Shown: positions 12,817 to 22,048 of the stretch, in pieces
Numbering within the stretch: the first letter of the stretch is position 1
Layout of the letters: every line of letters begins with the position of its first letter
NCBI RefSeq assembly: GCF_003992055.1
Contig: NZ_RQVD01000009.1
Location: 1-64,000 of the forward strand
Origin: Veillonella sp. CHU740
GTDB lineage: Bacteria; Bacillota; Negativicutes; Veillonellales; Veillonellaceae
Direction: 5' to 3'
DNA length: 64,000 nucleotides
Notes under the pieces: model-generated
Databases searched by the model: none
Told to the model about the DNA's origin: nothing
Seen by the model: the letters and a program-made list of their open reading frames with translations, nothing else
Position numbers and translations under genes: made by a program

Positions 12817-12990
12817 TTCTTTTACCATCTGCACGGCGCCCACTGGGCATATGGCATAACAATCACCACAGTGAATGCACGCATCCTGATGGATAACATA
12901 GCGATCACCTTTGCGTGTAATAGCCTGTGTTGGGCAATCCATAGCACACCCTGCGCAACACACGCAGGTGTCTTTAATATGAAAGTACAT
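12793..12990 (-). CDS. Two-cluster 4Fe-4S ferredoxin
   Basis: 65 aa from ATG at 12990, chosen because AGGAGG lies seven bases upstream; a TTG two codons earlier is too close to that site. Two cluster-binding motifs are visible, CVCCAGCAMDCP and CIHCGDCYAICP, each of the CxxCxxCxxxCP type. This is a small soluble electron carrier of the bacterial 2[4Fe-4S] type, likely serving an anaerobic oxidoreductase. It follows the autotransporter in the same direction but is unlikely to be related to it in function. An inverted repeat overlaps its ribosome-binding site. Confidence 0.9.
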   Translation of the reverse strand: MYFHIKDTCVCCAGCAMDCPTQAITRKGDRYVIHQDACIHCGDCYAICPVGAVQMVKEKDLDTNE

Positions 12991-12992
12991 AG

Positions 12993-13028
12993 GCAAGCCT
13001 CCTAGTCTTAGTATACTACGAGGCTTGC
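12993..13028 (-). promoter_or_regulatory. Inverted repeat overlapping the ferredoxin ribosome-binding site
   Basis: GCAAGCCTC (12993-13001) pairs with GAGGCTTGC (13020-13028). The AGGAGG site of the ferredoxin maps to 12998-13003, partly inside the stem. The hairpin could close the ribosome-binding site, or be the 3' end hairpin of the autotransporter transcript; it lacks a U-run. Confidence 0.45.
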
Positions 13029-13047
13029 TATTCGCCTATACCATAGA

Positions 13048-16000
13048 TTACCAAATATATTTCACACTTACATTACCGCGATACCCTTTGTAGTATGCGC
13101 CACCTAAGTTTCTTTCAAAGCGTACATCACCGTAAATATACACGCGGTCGTTTTTACGCCATTGTAAACCTAAGCCTAGTTCACCAATTGTACTGCCATA
13201 CGTTCCACGGAATGCATCTTGGCCAATATGAACCTCATTGCCTTTTGTGAATGTTCTCCACACATTAGCTACGCCATAGACTGTGCGTGTAGCCACACCT
13301 TCCTTATTGTAGTTATCACGGGAGAAACGAAGTCCTAAGCGACCTACCAAATTGGAATGTCCGCCATGAGATACTTCTTTATCAGTACCATGAATACCAT
13401 GAAGGTTCACATAGCTGTACACCAATTGTGCTTGTGGCTCAATGATGATACGTCGGCGGTCGTTTTCACGATTGATGTACGGATGACCGAATTCAATGGA
13501 ACCAGCAAAGCCCCAACCAGATTGTGTTTCTCTGTCATGGCCTACCGCTTCATAGGTGTTGCGGAGCCAGCTGAATTGACCTACTACATCCATGTACTCT
13601 TCGTGTTTGTTATATTTTGTCCGTGTAAGACCTAGGGAAAGATTGCGAACTTTGCCAACGCCTGTTTGCAAGTTTGTCACTTGTTTACCTTGGTCATCTG
13701 TATTGAAATTATCTTGGAAGTTCACGCCACCTTGTTGGTAGGCTACATATCCACTATTCACACTTGTGGAGCCGTCTTCTTTCGTTTTCACATTCCAATC
13801 ACGGCCCAATTGAATACCATGCGTATGCAATGTGTAGCCAAAACGATCATCAATATGGCGGCCATAATCTTTCAATACTTTTGCCCAGAATGGATGATCA
13901 TCACCCTCTTCATGATGGGCATACATAACACGGCTCATTGGATAGGATTCCATATGACGTTGTTCATGTAATACACGTGGGTTTTCACTACGACGTTCAT
14001 GCAAGGTGCGCAAAATTTGACCCATCATACGAGAGTTTACATCTGGCATTTGTACATAACCAGGCGTACGTTTATCTAAATTAGGCGTTTTATTCAAGCC
14101 CATCAATGTCCAGAACCACTCATGTTTGCCGTCTTTCACACGATGCGCCAGTTTCAATTCACCTGCGCCAGTTGTTTTAGCCACCCCTGTGAAAGCCCCT
14201 TCTTCGCTGGATTCTACATCAGCACGAACCACTGGTACTGTATTTTTCGTTAAGTCTGCTGCAATGGAACCAATAGACCCATCGATCACAGCTTCTGTGC
14301 CATCTGCTGCCACAGGTACTACTGTGGTAGATCCTTTCGCAGTGCCTGTAATATGCACTAAATCGGATACGGAGTTAGCCCCTTCTTCATCACCAGGAGA
14401 ATCCCACTTCGTATTCATTTTGATAAAGCCATCTTTACCTGTGTAGTTACCATTCAATGTCAATACATCTTCATAGGATTTGTTAACTGTGGTAATAATA
14501 CCGCCTTCATTTTTGAAGTCAGATACAGTAGTACCATCTTTTTGTACTGTTGTCACTGTATATTCTGCTTTCGCATCATCTGTTAAGTTCGTACCCGCAT
14601 CAAGAATACCACCATTAGACAATGTCACTGTAGTAGCTGTAGACTCTTGCGCCCCTGTCAAATCTTCTTTCTTCGCTAATTTCCAAGCCGCTTCTTTATC
14701 GACTGTCATATGTAACGTAGATTCTTTATCGGCATGGATTAAACCTGTAAGGACAGCTTTATCTGCAATCGTTGCTGTTAATTCAGACGTAGCTCGGTCT
14801 GTTTCTACAGTGGCCTCAGCATTTTCAGATTTAGCGCGAATAGCCCAACCTTTTTTCGCTGCTGTGGCTTCAGATAATTCGCCAGTTAGGTTGAATTTGG
14901 CATTTTTGACGTTGAACGCCCCTGTTTGGAAGAATCCTTCAATTCTACCACGAACACCACGCACGCCAAATCCTTCTGCACTTTTCGCAAGAGCATACAC
15001 TTCACCTTCTGCCTTATGACGAGCATTGGCTAAGATTAAATCATCTACTTCACTAGTAGTGCTCACTTTTGTGTTGGTTAGGTTGACTACACCATTTTCA
15101 TTGTCTGCACCACGAGTTAACATTTCCTTATTATCACCAAGGATTGTCACATTCACATTAGCTAAATTTTCATAATCAATGGTATCAAATACTACACCAT
15201 TCGTACTAGCTTTAATAGTCGATGCTTCTTTTGTATTTTGACCAGTTACGAGCAGCTTGGATCCTTTTTCAAATAGACGGACTGCCCCAGATCCTCGATG
15301 TAGTTTTTCTTCTGCATCAGTTTTAAACAAATAGGTGCCATCAACGCCAGTAGTATCCAAATCTAGCTTACCATTCACTGTGACAGTAGCATTTCCTACT
15401 GTACCAGAATCTTTTGGTTTACCGATTTTAATCCCAGCAGAGTTAATACCTGTTGCTGTTACCTTAATATTAGTATTACCATCAAATACAGCAGATGCAT
15501 CATCACCAGAAATGTAAAGGCCTACATTGTAATCCGCTACTTTATCTGCACTTACATCATCTACCGTCACATTCACATCACCTGTGGCGTGAAATTTAGG
15601 GACAGCCCCATTAGAACGATAGATTTTAATACCAGACATCTGATATCCATTGAGGAAATCACCTTGTGCTTTTACATTCATGAAAAAAATTCTACGTTCT
15701 ATACTTAACCCATTCGTATAATGACCTTTTACAGTATCTGCCGTATTATTCACCTTAATGGTGGCATTGTTCACTGTGAAGTCAGTTTTATCCCCTTCAC
15801 CTTTCCAATTATAGCCTACTGCCACACCATAGGCAGCGTCACTATCTGGACTATTACCTGTATTTGGATTACGGTTGGACTTCGTCACGGTTACGTTCAA
15901 ATTTTTAATATCCGCCGTGGAGCTACCACGTACAATCATACCTTTAGGGCGATTGTTAACAGCGTCGTCCCCTGGCTTAACAGTAATCGCAAGGTCATTG

Positions 16001-16266
16001 GCCGTTAATTTTCCGTTGATCACATTGATACCTAAACTCTCATCAGATTTATTATCCATAGTAAGGTCTATGTTTTCTGACCCAGTAATTGTTAGATTAC
16101 CACCTACTACTCCTACGCCATCTTTAATGAACGTATCTGTTCCCCCAGCTACTGTTTCCTCAGCGGTATAATTTGTTTGGTTTTGTAGTGCCCCATAACT
16201 CACACTCGTCGTCAGGGCATACGCTGCTAATAGCGCCCCCATTGTCATCATACTGCGTTTTCTCAT
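13048..16266 (-). CDS. Autotransporter (type V secretion) with C-terminal beta-barrel
   Basis: 1072 aa. A Sec signal peptide is clear: basic MRKRSMM, a hydrophobic run, then SYGA before ALQNQTN. Residues of about 30 to 780 form a passenger rich in Gly, Asn, Thr and Asp with many short hydrophobic strands, as in beta-helix passengers. The last 280 or so residues form the translocator barrel, rich in alternating aromatic and polar residues (FWAKVLKDYGRHI, LGLGLQWRKND) and ending in the aromatic strand VSVKYIW, the outer-membrane insertion signal. It is an outer-membrane or surface protein, perhaps an adhesin; the ligand cannot be told. AAGGAGAAGAAGCATG sets the start and a TTGACA promoter lies upstream. 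Confidence 0.9.
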   Translation of the reverse strand: MRKRSMMTMGALLAAYALTTSVSYGALQNQTNYTAEETVAGGTDTFIKDGVGVVGGNLTITGSENIDLTMDNKSDESLGINVINGKLTANDLAITVKPGDDAVNNRPKGMIVRGSSTADIKNLNVTVTKSNRNPNTGNSPDSDAAYGVAVGYNWKGEGDKTDFTVNNATIKVNNTADTVKGHYTNGLSIERRIFFMNVKAQGDFLNGYQMSGIKIYRSNGAVPKFHATGDVNVTVDDVSADKVADYNVGLYISGDDASAVFDGNTNIKVTATGINSAGIKIGKPKDSGTVGNATVTVNGKLDLDTTGVDGTYLFKTDAEEKLHRGSGAVRLFEKGSKLLVTGQNTKEASTIKASTNGVVFDTIDYENLANVNVTILGDNKEMLTRGADNENGVVNLTNTKVSTTSEVDDLILANARHKAEGEVYALAKSAEGFGVRGVRGRIEGFFQTGAFNVKNAKFNLTGELSEATAAKKGWAIRAKSENAEATVETDRATSELTATIADKAVLTGLIHADKESTLHMTVDKEAAWKLAKKEDLTGAQESTATTVTLSNGGILDAGTNLTDDAKAEYTVTTVQKDGTTVSDFKNEGGIITTVNKSYEDVLTLNGNYTGKDGFIKMNTKWDSPGDEEGANSVSDLVHITGTAKGSTTVVPVAADGTEAVIDGSIGSIAADLTKNTVPVVRADVESSEEGAFTGVAKTTGAGELKLAHRVKDGKHEWFWTLMGLNKTPNLDKRTPGYVQMPDVNSRMMGQILRTLHERRSENPRVLHEQRHMESYPMSRVMYAHHEEGDDHPFWAKVLKDYGRHIDDRFGYTLHTHGIQLGRDWNVKTKEDGSTSVNSGYVAYQQGGVNFQDNFNTDDQGKQVTNLQTGVGKVRNLSLGLTRTKYNKHEEYMDVVGQFSWLRNTYEAVGHDRETQSGWGFAGSIEFGHPYINRENDRRRIIIEPQAQLVYSYVNLHGIHGTDKEVSHGGHSNLVGRLGLRFSRDNYNKEGVATRTVYGVANVWRTFTKGNEVHIGQDAFRGTYGSTIGELGLGLQWRKNDRVYIYGDVRFERNLGGAYYKGYRGNVSVKYIW

Positions 16267-16360
16267 GCTTCTTCTCCTTGCTCGCCTATTATTACATATA
16301 ACACTATTTCAGATAAAATAAATACTTTTATTATGTATATATATTTTTTACTATGTTTTT

Positions 16361-16390
16361 ATTATCATATATCACATGTACAACTGTCAA
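16361..16390 (-). promoter_or_regulatory. Promoter of the autotransporter gene
   Basis: TTGACA (16385-16390), 18 bp, then GATAAT (16361-16366) on the minus strand. This leaves a leader of about 90 bases before the start codon. Confidence 0.6.
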
Positions 16391-16440
16391 GATGTGGAGC
16401 ACACTCAAATACTACCTACCTAGACCTATTATGCATACAT

Positions 16441-16475
16441 ACAAAAGAGGAATGCCGACTCATCAGCATTCCTCT
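16441..16475 (-). terminator. Terminator of the isochorismatase-family gene
   Basis: AGAGGAATGC (16446-16455) and GCATTCCTCT (16466-16475) form a perfect 10 bp stem with a 10-base loop. On the minus strand it runs into TTTTG. Confidence 0.75.
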
Positions 16476-16512
16476 ATCTATTGTATTCTGCTCCGTTATG
16501 CTAGCATATATA

Positions 16513-17046
16513 TTATTCTTCCACAATGCATTGGCACATCTTCATCGTCAACAGTGCCGCCTCATGGGATTCTTGGGTCACCCCTGCGCAACATTTCGGA
16601 TCCACATGAAGAGGAACTTCTGGCAATCCTGCTTTTAGAATCAAAGCATTGGAAACCACGCAAATATCCGTACATAAACCAATCAAAGTTAAGGATTCGA
16701 TAGGTTCCTCTTCGTGCATTCCTTTAAGATGAGCCAACAAATCTAAGGACCCAAAGTTAGGTTTATCTAGTACATCCACCCGTTGACCTCGTTCACGAGC
16801 CACTTCCAACAGGTCATCTACAATCTCCCAACCTTTGGTGCCACGGGCACAATGTTCCACTGGCAAATGTTTACCCTCTTGGCTTTCAAGATAACCCCCA
16901 TCATGGGTATCACGAGTGAACACAATGGGACCAGTAAAGTTGCGAATTTTTTCACGTACCGTCGGTACAATGGCCTGTGCCTGCGGTGAACCTAATGTTC
17001 CATCAATAAAATCATGTTGCATGTCTATCACAATCAATACGTTCAT
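16513..17046 (-). CDS. Cysteine hydrolase, isochorismatase/nicotinamidase family
   Basis: 177 aa. The triad of the family is visible as Asp8 (in VIDMQHDF), Lys95 (in LDKPNF) and Cys129 (in GLCTDICV). Asp46, His48 and His60 match the metal site of nicotinamidases, and LPVEHC-RGTKGWE resembles their substrate loop. The likely reaction is hydrolysis of nicotinamide to nicotinate for NAD salvage, but other amidohydrolases share these features. It is a single-gene unit with its own terminator, between ileS and the autotransporter. A GGAGATG ribosome-binding site supports the start. Confidence 0.85.
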   Translation of the reverse strand: MNVLIVIDMQHDFIDGTLGSPQAQAIVPTVREKIRNFTGPIVFTRDTHDGGYLESQEGKHLPVEHCARGTKGWEIVDDLLEVARERGQRVDVLDKPNFGSLDLLAHLKGMHEEEPIESLTLIGLCTDICVVSNALILKAGLPEVPLHVDPKCCAGVTQESHEAALLTMKMCQCIVEE

Positions 17047-17147
17047 AGGGCATCTCCTTTGTTAGAAAGTAGGCAAGGAAATGATACACTCCCTTGCCTT
17101 ACCTAAATTGATAGTACTTGAACCTTTGACTACTTATGCTATTGTCA

Positions 17148-19994
17148 TTATCCTTTGACTACGTCAGCACAACGAGCACATAATGTTGGATGATCCCCAT
17201 CTTGACCAACTGTGTCGCGGTGAATCCAGCAACGTTCGCATTTTTCTAACTCAGAAGGAGTTACCACGATGGATAATGCTCCGTCTTCTACTGTCACTGC
17301 GTTGGCTGGTGCATTGTTACGGCCTTCCACTACATGCGCTTCAGACACGATCAACAAGCTAGCTAGGGAACTGCCAAATCCAGTCAATGCTTGGTACGCG
17401 TCGTCATCTGCATACACAGTGATGGATGCATCCAAGGAGTGACCAATAGCTTTATCACGGCGAGCCCCTTCTAAAGCTTTTGTCATTTCGCTACGAAGGT
17501 CTAGCATCGTCGCCCAGCGAGCGGACAATTCCTCGTCCACATGGTCTGCATGACCTTGTGGCCAATCTGCTAACATCACGCTTTCTTCCATACCCTCTTC
17601 TTTTGGCATGTATTGCCATACTTCTTCGGCTGTGAAAGAAAGAACTGGGGAGACCATTTTCACTAATGTTGTCAAGATTTCGTAGATTGCAGTTTGCGCA
17701 CTACGACGAGCTACGTTGTTTTCTTTCTCTGCGTACATAGTATCTTTCAACACGTCTAAGTAGAAGGAAGATAAATCAACGGTACAGAAGTTATGGATCG
17801 TATGATACAAAATGTGGAATTCATAGTTTTCATAAGCATTCGTTACTTTTTGACGAACTTCTTCTAAACGATGTAACGCCCAACGATCTAATTCTGTTAA
17901 ATCTTTGTAAGCTACTTTATCTGTGTTAGGGTTAAAGTTGTCTAAGTTACCCAACAAGAAACGGAATGTGTTACGGATTTTACGATATACTTCCGCCAAT
18001 TGTTTTACGATGTCTTTGGACAAACGCACATCTGCTTGGTAGTCTGCAGAGGATACCCATAAACGCATTACGTCAGCACCGTGTACATCAATGATGTCGG
18101 AAGGAGCTACTGTATTGCCTACAGATTTAGACATTTTACGACCTTCCCCGTCCACTACGAAACCGTGAGTCAATACAGCATTATATGGTGCATGACCACG
18201 TGTAGCGATACCTGTTAACAAGGAAGAGTTGAACCAACCACGATGTTGGTCGGAACCTTCTAAGTACATAGCGCAAGGTACATCCATTTCGTTTTGTTCC
18301 AATACGCCAGACCAAGAGCTACCGCTGTCGAACCATACGTCCATGATATCTGTTTCTTTGTGGAAAGAATCATGTCCGCAAGATGGACATGTGAATCCTG
18401 CTGGCAATAATTCTTTCGCTTCATGAGCCCACCAAGCGTTGGAGCCTTCTTTGGCAAACCATTCTTGCAAAGAAGAGATCGTATCATCATTGATGATGTG
18501 CTCTCCGCAATGGTCGCAATAGTAGATAGGAATTGGCACACCCCACGCACGTTGACGAGAGATAACCCAGTCCCCACGGTCTGCAATCATGTTATAAATA
18601 CGGTCATGACCCCATTTAGGAATCCATTGTACTTGTTCGTCGATGGCTTTCAAAGCTTCTTGACGGTAGCCATCCACGGAAGAGAACCATTGTTCTGTAG
18701 CACGATAGATAACAGGATTTTTACAACGCCAGCAATGAGCATATTGGTGACGGATATTGCCTTTTTGTACCAACGCACCATTGTGAGCCAAGACTTTGAT
18801 CACTGGCACTTCTGCATCATGGATTTCAACACCAGCTAGTGGTTGTTCTGTATCACCATAACGAGGTTCATCTACTTTCGCAATGTAACGACCAGTAGCA
18901 TCTACTAAAGATAAGATATCGAAATCGATTTTACCAGCATCTTTATAAGCTTTCACTACATTAAAGTCATCTTCACCATGAGCAGGAGCAGTATGTACGC
19001 AACCTGTACCAGCATCTAATGTAACGTGAGAACCCAACAAGATAGGAGCATTACGATCTGCAAATGGATGTTTAAAGTTCGCCAATTCTAATTCGCTACC
19101 TTTGAATGTGTTCAACACTTCATAGGATTCTACGCCCATTTCTTTGGTAGCTGTTTCGATTAATCCGTTTGCTAATAACCATGCTTCATCGCCGATTTTC
19201 ACCCAAGAGTAATCTAACTCTGGGTTCACAGAAATCGCTTGGTTGGCAGGCATTGTCCAAGGAGTTGTTGTCCAGATAACGGAGAACAATTTGCTAGTGT
19301 CAAAACCTGCTGGCAATGTGCTGTCAGCACCATTTACGTAAGCAAATTTAACATAGATGGAGAAAGATTTTTTCTCAGCATATTCGATTTCCGCTTCTGC
19401 TAAGGCAGTTTCACAATGGGTACACCAGTATACAGTTTTCAAACCTTTGTAGATGTAGCCACGCTTCGCCATTTCACCGAACACGCCGATTTGTTTCACT
19501 TCAAATTCAGGGCGCAATGTCAAATACGGACGGTCCCATTCACCAAGTACACCAAAACGGATGAAATCTTTCTTTTGTTCTTCTACACAGTTCAATGCGT
19601 ATTCACGACATTGATTGCGAAGGTCTAATGGACTCATTTCATGACGATTCAAGCCAGTGTTTTTGATAACCGCATGCTCGATAGGAAGACCATGTGTATC
19701 CCAACCAGGAATATATGGTGTGTAATGGCCTTGCATCGTTTTATATTTCATCACAATGTCTTTTAATGTTTTGTTCAAGGCATGACCGATGTGCAATTTA
19801 CCATTCGCATAGGGAGGGCCATCGTGTAAAATGAAAGACTTTTTACCTTTATTTTTAGCTAAGCGTTTTTCATAAATTTTATTATCTTCCCAAAACTTGA
19901 TAAATTCTGGTTCGCGCTTTGGCAAATTACCGCGCATAGGAAATTCTGTTTCAGGCAAGTGCAACGTCTTACCATAATCCACTTCATTAGACAT
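17148..19994 (-). CDS. ileS: Isoleucyl-tRNA synthetase
   Basis: 948 aa from ATG at 19994, preceded by GAGAGGAGAAATACA; a longer frame enters the T-box terminator and is rejected. Class I signatures are present: KLHIGHALNKT (HIGH motif) and GRKMSKSVGN (KMSKS). The editing domain carries the conserved GTGCVHTAPAHGEDD segment, and the C-terminus ends in a zinc finger (CERCWIH...CARC). It charges tRNA-Ile and is controlled by the T-box leader immediately upstream. Length and motifs are those of bacterial-type IleRS, not the mupirocin-resistant eukaryotic-like type. Confidence 0.97.
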   Translation of the reverse strand: MSNEVDYGKTLHLPETEFPMRGNLPKREPEFIKFWEDNKIYEKRLAKNKGKKSFILHDGPPYANGKLHIGHALNKTLKDIVMKYKTMQGHYTPYIPGWDTHGLPIEHAVIKNTGLNRHEMSPLDLRNQCREYALNCVEEQKKDFIRFGVLGEWDRPYLTLRPEFEVKQIGVFGEMAKRGYIYKGLKTVYWCTHCETALAEAEIEYAEKKSFSIYVKFAYVNGADSTLPAGFDTSKLFSVIWTTTPWTMPANQAISVNPELDYSWVKIGDEAWLLANGLIETATKEMGVESYEVLNTFKGSELELANFKHPFADRNAPILLGSHVTLDAGTGCVHTAPAHGEDDFNVVKAYKDAGKIDFDILSLVDATGRYIAKVDEPRYGDTEQPLAGVEIHDAEVPVIKVLAHNGALVQKGNIRHQYAHCWRCKNPVIYRATEQWFSSVDGYRQEALKAIDEQVQWIPKWGHDRIYNMIADRGDWVISRQRAWGVPIPIYYCDHCGEHIINDDTISSLQEWFAKEGSNAWWAHEAKELLPAGFTCPSCGHDSFHKETDIMDVWFDSGSSWSGVLEQNEMDVPCAMYLEGSDQHRGWFNSSLLTGIATRGHAPYNAVLTHGFVVDGEGRKMSKSVGNTVAPSDIIDVHGADVMRLWVSSADYQADVRLSKDIVKQLAEVYRKIRNTFRFLLGNLDNFNPNTDKVAYKDLTELDRWALHRLEEVRQKVTNAYENYEFHILYHTIHNFCTVDLSSFYLDVLKDTMYAEKENNVARRSAQTAIYEILTTLVKMVSPVLSFTAEEVWQYMPKEEGMEESVMLADWPQGHADHVDEELSARWATMLDLRSEMTKALEGARRDKAIGHSLDASITVYADDDAYQALTGFGSSLASLLIVSEAHVVEGRNNAPANAVTVEDGALSIVVTPSELEKCERCWIHRDTVGQDGDHPTLCARCADVVKG

Positions 19995-20012
19995 TGTATT
20001 TCTCCTCTCAAT

Positions 20013-20283
20013 AAAAAAAGCACCCGCTCCCCGAAGGGACGAATGCAAATCCGTGGTACCACCCTACTGATGATTCTTATGAAAGTTACCCCCAACGAAT
20101 CATCGCTCAAACATATAACGGTGTCCACCGATGTGAGTACCCCCAGTACGGGCTCCCCAACATATACTCAAAAGTGATCCGCCATGCATTCACCCATGAG
20201 GCTTTCACCATCCCTCACTCGCTCGGAGCTACCTTGCATGACCGTCTTTATCAACGTATTAACATATATCGTTGTCAATTACA
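20013..20283 (-). promoter_or_regulatory. T-box leader (isoleucine) controlling ileS
   Basis: Reading the minus strand: the stem I region contains GGTGAAAGCC, a candidate specifier codon ATC (Ile) at 20176-20178 followed by A, and the T-box sequence AGGGTGGTACCACG at 20052-20065. The terminator that follows (20013-20045) has a UUCG loop and a seven-U run. Uncharged tRNA-Ile would pair with the specifier and the T-box bulge, favouring the antiterminator and ileS expression. The assignment rests on the T-box core and the linked gene; the specifier was placed by eye. Confidence 0.92.
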
Positions 20284-20289
20284 GATACA

Positions 20290-20318
20290 ATTATATACTA
20301 TCTGCAGAGTACTTGCAA
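20290..20318 (-). promoter_or_regulatory. Promoter of the T-box-ileS transcript
   Basis: TTGCAA (20313-20318), 17 bp spacer and perfect TATAAT (20290-20295) on the minus strand, with predicted start near 20283 at the head of the T-box leader. Confidence 0.75.
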
Positions 20319-20434
20319 TAGGTCTAAACGCATTTCTATACGTACACAATAAACGATATATCCTATAACCATAATACCATTATTGAATGATATTTATGAA
20401 AGTATATTTAGAAGTTAAAAATAGCCATTATATT

Positions 20435-20464
20435 TTCACATATATCTAGTGTTGGGGGTATAAT
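20435..20464 (+). promoter_or_regulatory. Promoter of the MFS transporter
   Basis: TTCACA (20435-20440), 18 bp, then TATAAT (20459-20464). It is divergent from the ileS promoter and lies about 70 bases before the MFS start codon. Confidence 0.5.
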
Positions 20465-20534
20465 AAATCTCACTGATATGCTACCATAAGTACATGGATG
20501 ATTACAGTTTTACACCACGCACATAGGAGTCAAC

Positions 20535-21734
20535 ATGGAACTTTGGAAACGCACATTATATGTTTGTTTATTTGGTGCCTTCATGGCATCAGTGGGGCTT
20601 AGTCAAGCAGCCCCTCTCATTCCGTTATATTTACAAGACCTAGGGGTCCACGATCAGGCGGACCTCGCCAATTGGTCTGGCCTCGCCATGGGCATGACCT
20701 ATCTTATGGTGGCCCTCTTCGCACCCTTTTGGGGCAAGCTTGCGGACCGCAAAGGGCGCAAACTCATTCTATTGCGCGCTAGTCTTGGGATGGCTATTAC
20801 CAACGCTCTTCTCGGATTTGCCCAAGCTCCCGAACACATCGTTATCATACGGATTCTAAACGGAATGATTTCCGGATTTTTCTCTGGCTCCATTACCCTC
20901 GTAGCTACGCAAACGCCACAAACACAAACAGGTTGGGCTCTTGGACTCCTGTCCGCTGCCAACCTCGGTGGCTCCCTCTTAGGTCCCATGATCGGTGGTT
21001 ACATCGGTGGACTCTTTGGCATTCGGTACGCTTTCTTCATCGTATCTGCCTTACTGGGGACAGCCTTCTTGTCTACCTTATTCTTTGTGAAAGAAGAATT
21101 TACACCACAACCAAAGGGGACATCGCAATCACTGGCTACGTTGAAAGCATCCATTCCCGACTGGAAAGGGTTGATCTATATCTCTATAGGTTCCTTTATC
21201 TTTGCTTTCACCACTATGGCAACGGCACCGATCCTATCTGTATTCGTGCAACAAATCGTGGGGCAAGGGGCAGAGCACATTGCCCTCTTGGCGGGATTAA
21301 CATTTACCGTAACAGGTTTGGCACAAATGGTGGCTAGCTCCGTCCTCGGTAAATACATCGACAAACTAGGTCCTCGATTTATCCTTTGGACAAGTTTCAT
21401 CTATGTGGGCCTCGTGACCATACCACAAGCCTTCGTCAATAACATCTACACCTTGTGTATCTTGCGATTCCTACTCGGTATCGGCCTAGGCGGATTATTA
21501 CCAGGTATTAACACCTACCTATCGAGCATTACCCCGAAAGCATTTGCAGGGCAAGTCTTCGCCTATAACCAATCCACCTTATTTATGGGCTACTTCATCG
21601 GATCCTTGGGCGGTTCCTTCATCGCATCCCAATGGGGCTTCGGCACTATGTTTATCACCACAGGGGCGATTATTGCACTGACAGGAGTGTTCTTGAAAGT
21701 TACACTGGGACGCACACAGACAGCAAATCATTAA
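20535..21734 (+). CDS. Major facilitator superfamily transporter (DHA1-like)
   Basis: 399 aa with about 12 hydrophobic segments. The loop between segments 2 and 3 carries GKLADRKGRK, the MFS motif A, and segment 5 has a GPMIGGYIGG motif of the drug:H+ antiporter type (motif C-like). It is probably a proton-driven exporter of small molecules, and the substrate is unknown. TAGGAGTCAACATG sets the start. Its coding sequence looks more GC-rich and C-ending than its neighbours by eye, and it is one of few rightward genes here. It is a single-gene unit ending at the terminator at 21879. Confidence 0.88.
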   Translation: MELWKRTLYVCLFGAFMASVGLSQAAPLIPLYLQDLGVHDQADLANWSGLAMGMTYLMVALFAPFWGKLADRKGRKLILLRASLGMAITNALLGFAQAPEHIVIIRILNGMISGFFSGSITLVATQTPQTQTGWALGLLSAANLGGSLLGPMIGGYIGGLFGIRYAFFIVSALLGTAFLSTLFFVKEEFTPQPKGTSQSLATLKASIPDWKGLIYISIGSFIFAFTTMATAPILSVFVQQIVGQGAEHIALLAGLTFTVTGLAQMVASSVLGKYIDKLGPRFILWTSFIYVGLVTIPQAFVNNIYTLCILRFLLGIGLGGLLPGINTYLSSITPKAFAGQVFAYNQSTLFMGYFIGSLGGSFIASQWGFGTMFITTGAIIALTGVFLKVTLGRTQTANH

Positions 21735-21878
21735 TTACGCTCCTGTAAAATACTGTATATTTTGAAACACTATATACTCCGCATTATATGAGTTCTTTAC
21801 TACTTAGTATCTACTACACAATATATACTCATAAGGACACACCTTCGAGAAACTATTAAAAAATAAATACAATATAAC

Positions 21879-21912
21879 AAAACAGAGGTCTTATTCCAAA
21901 GGCCTCTGTTTT
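21879..21912. terminator. Bidirectional terminator between the MFS gene and the sulfurtransferase
   Basis: AAAACAGAGG (21879-21888) and CCTCTGTTTT (21903-21912) form a stem with U-runs on both strands. The rest of the 314 bp gap (21735-22048) is AT-rich with nothing else recognised. Confidence 0.8.
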
Positions 21913-22048
21913 TTATCTTATTTTATTAAAAACATTTTATATATAAATCTAATCTACTACGGCCATATGTGTAGCATACATTACGCTATAGTAGTACTTT
22001 ACACACTTACGAATCAGTACCCGCTATACTGACAACATCAAATCAAAA

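Noticed and set aside
14480-15019. 179-codon open frame on the plus strand
   Set aside because: It lies wholly antisense to the autotransporter, has no ribosome-binding site, and its composition mirrors the Thr/Val-rich passenger codons.
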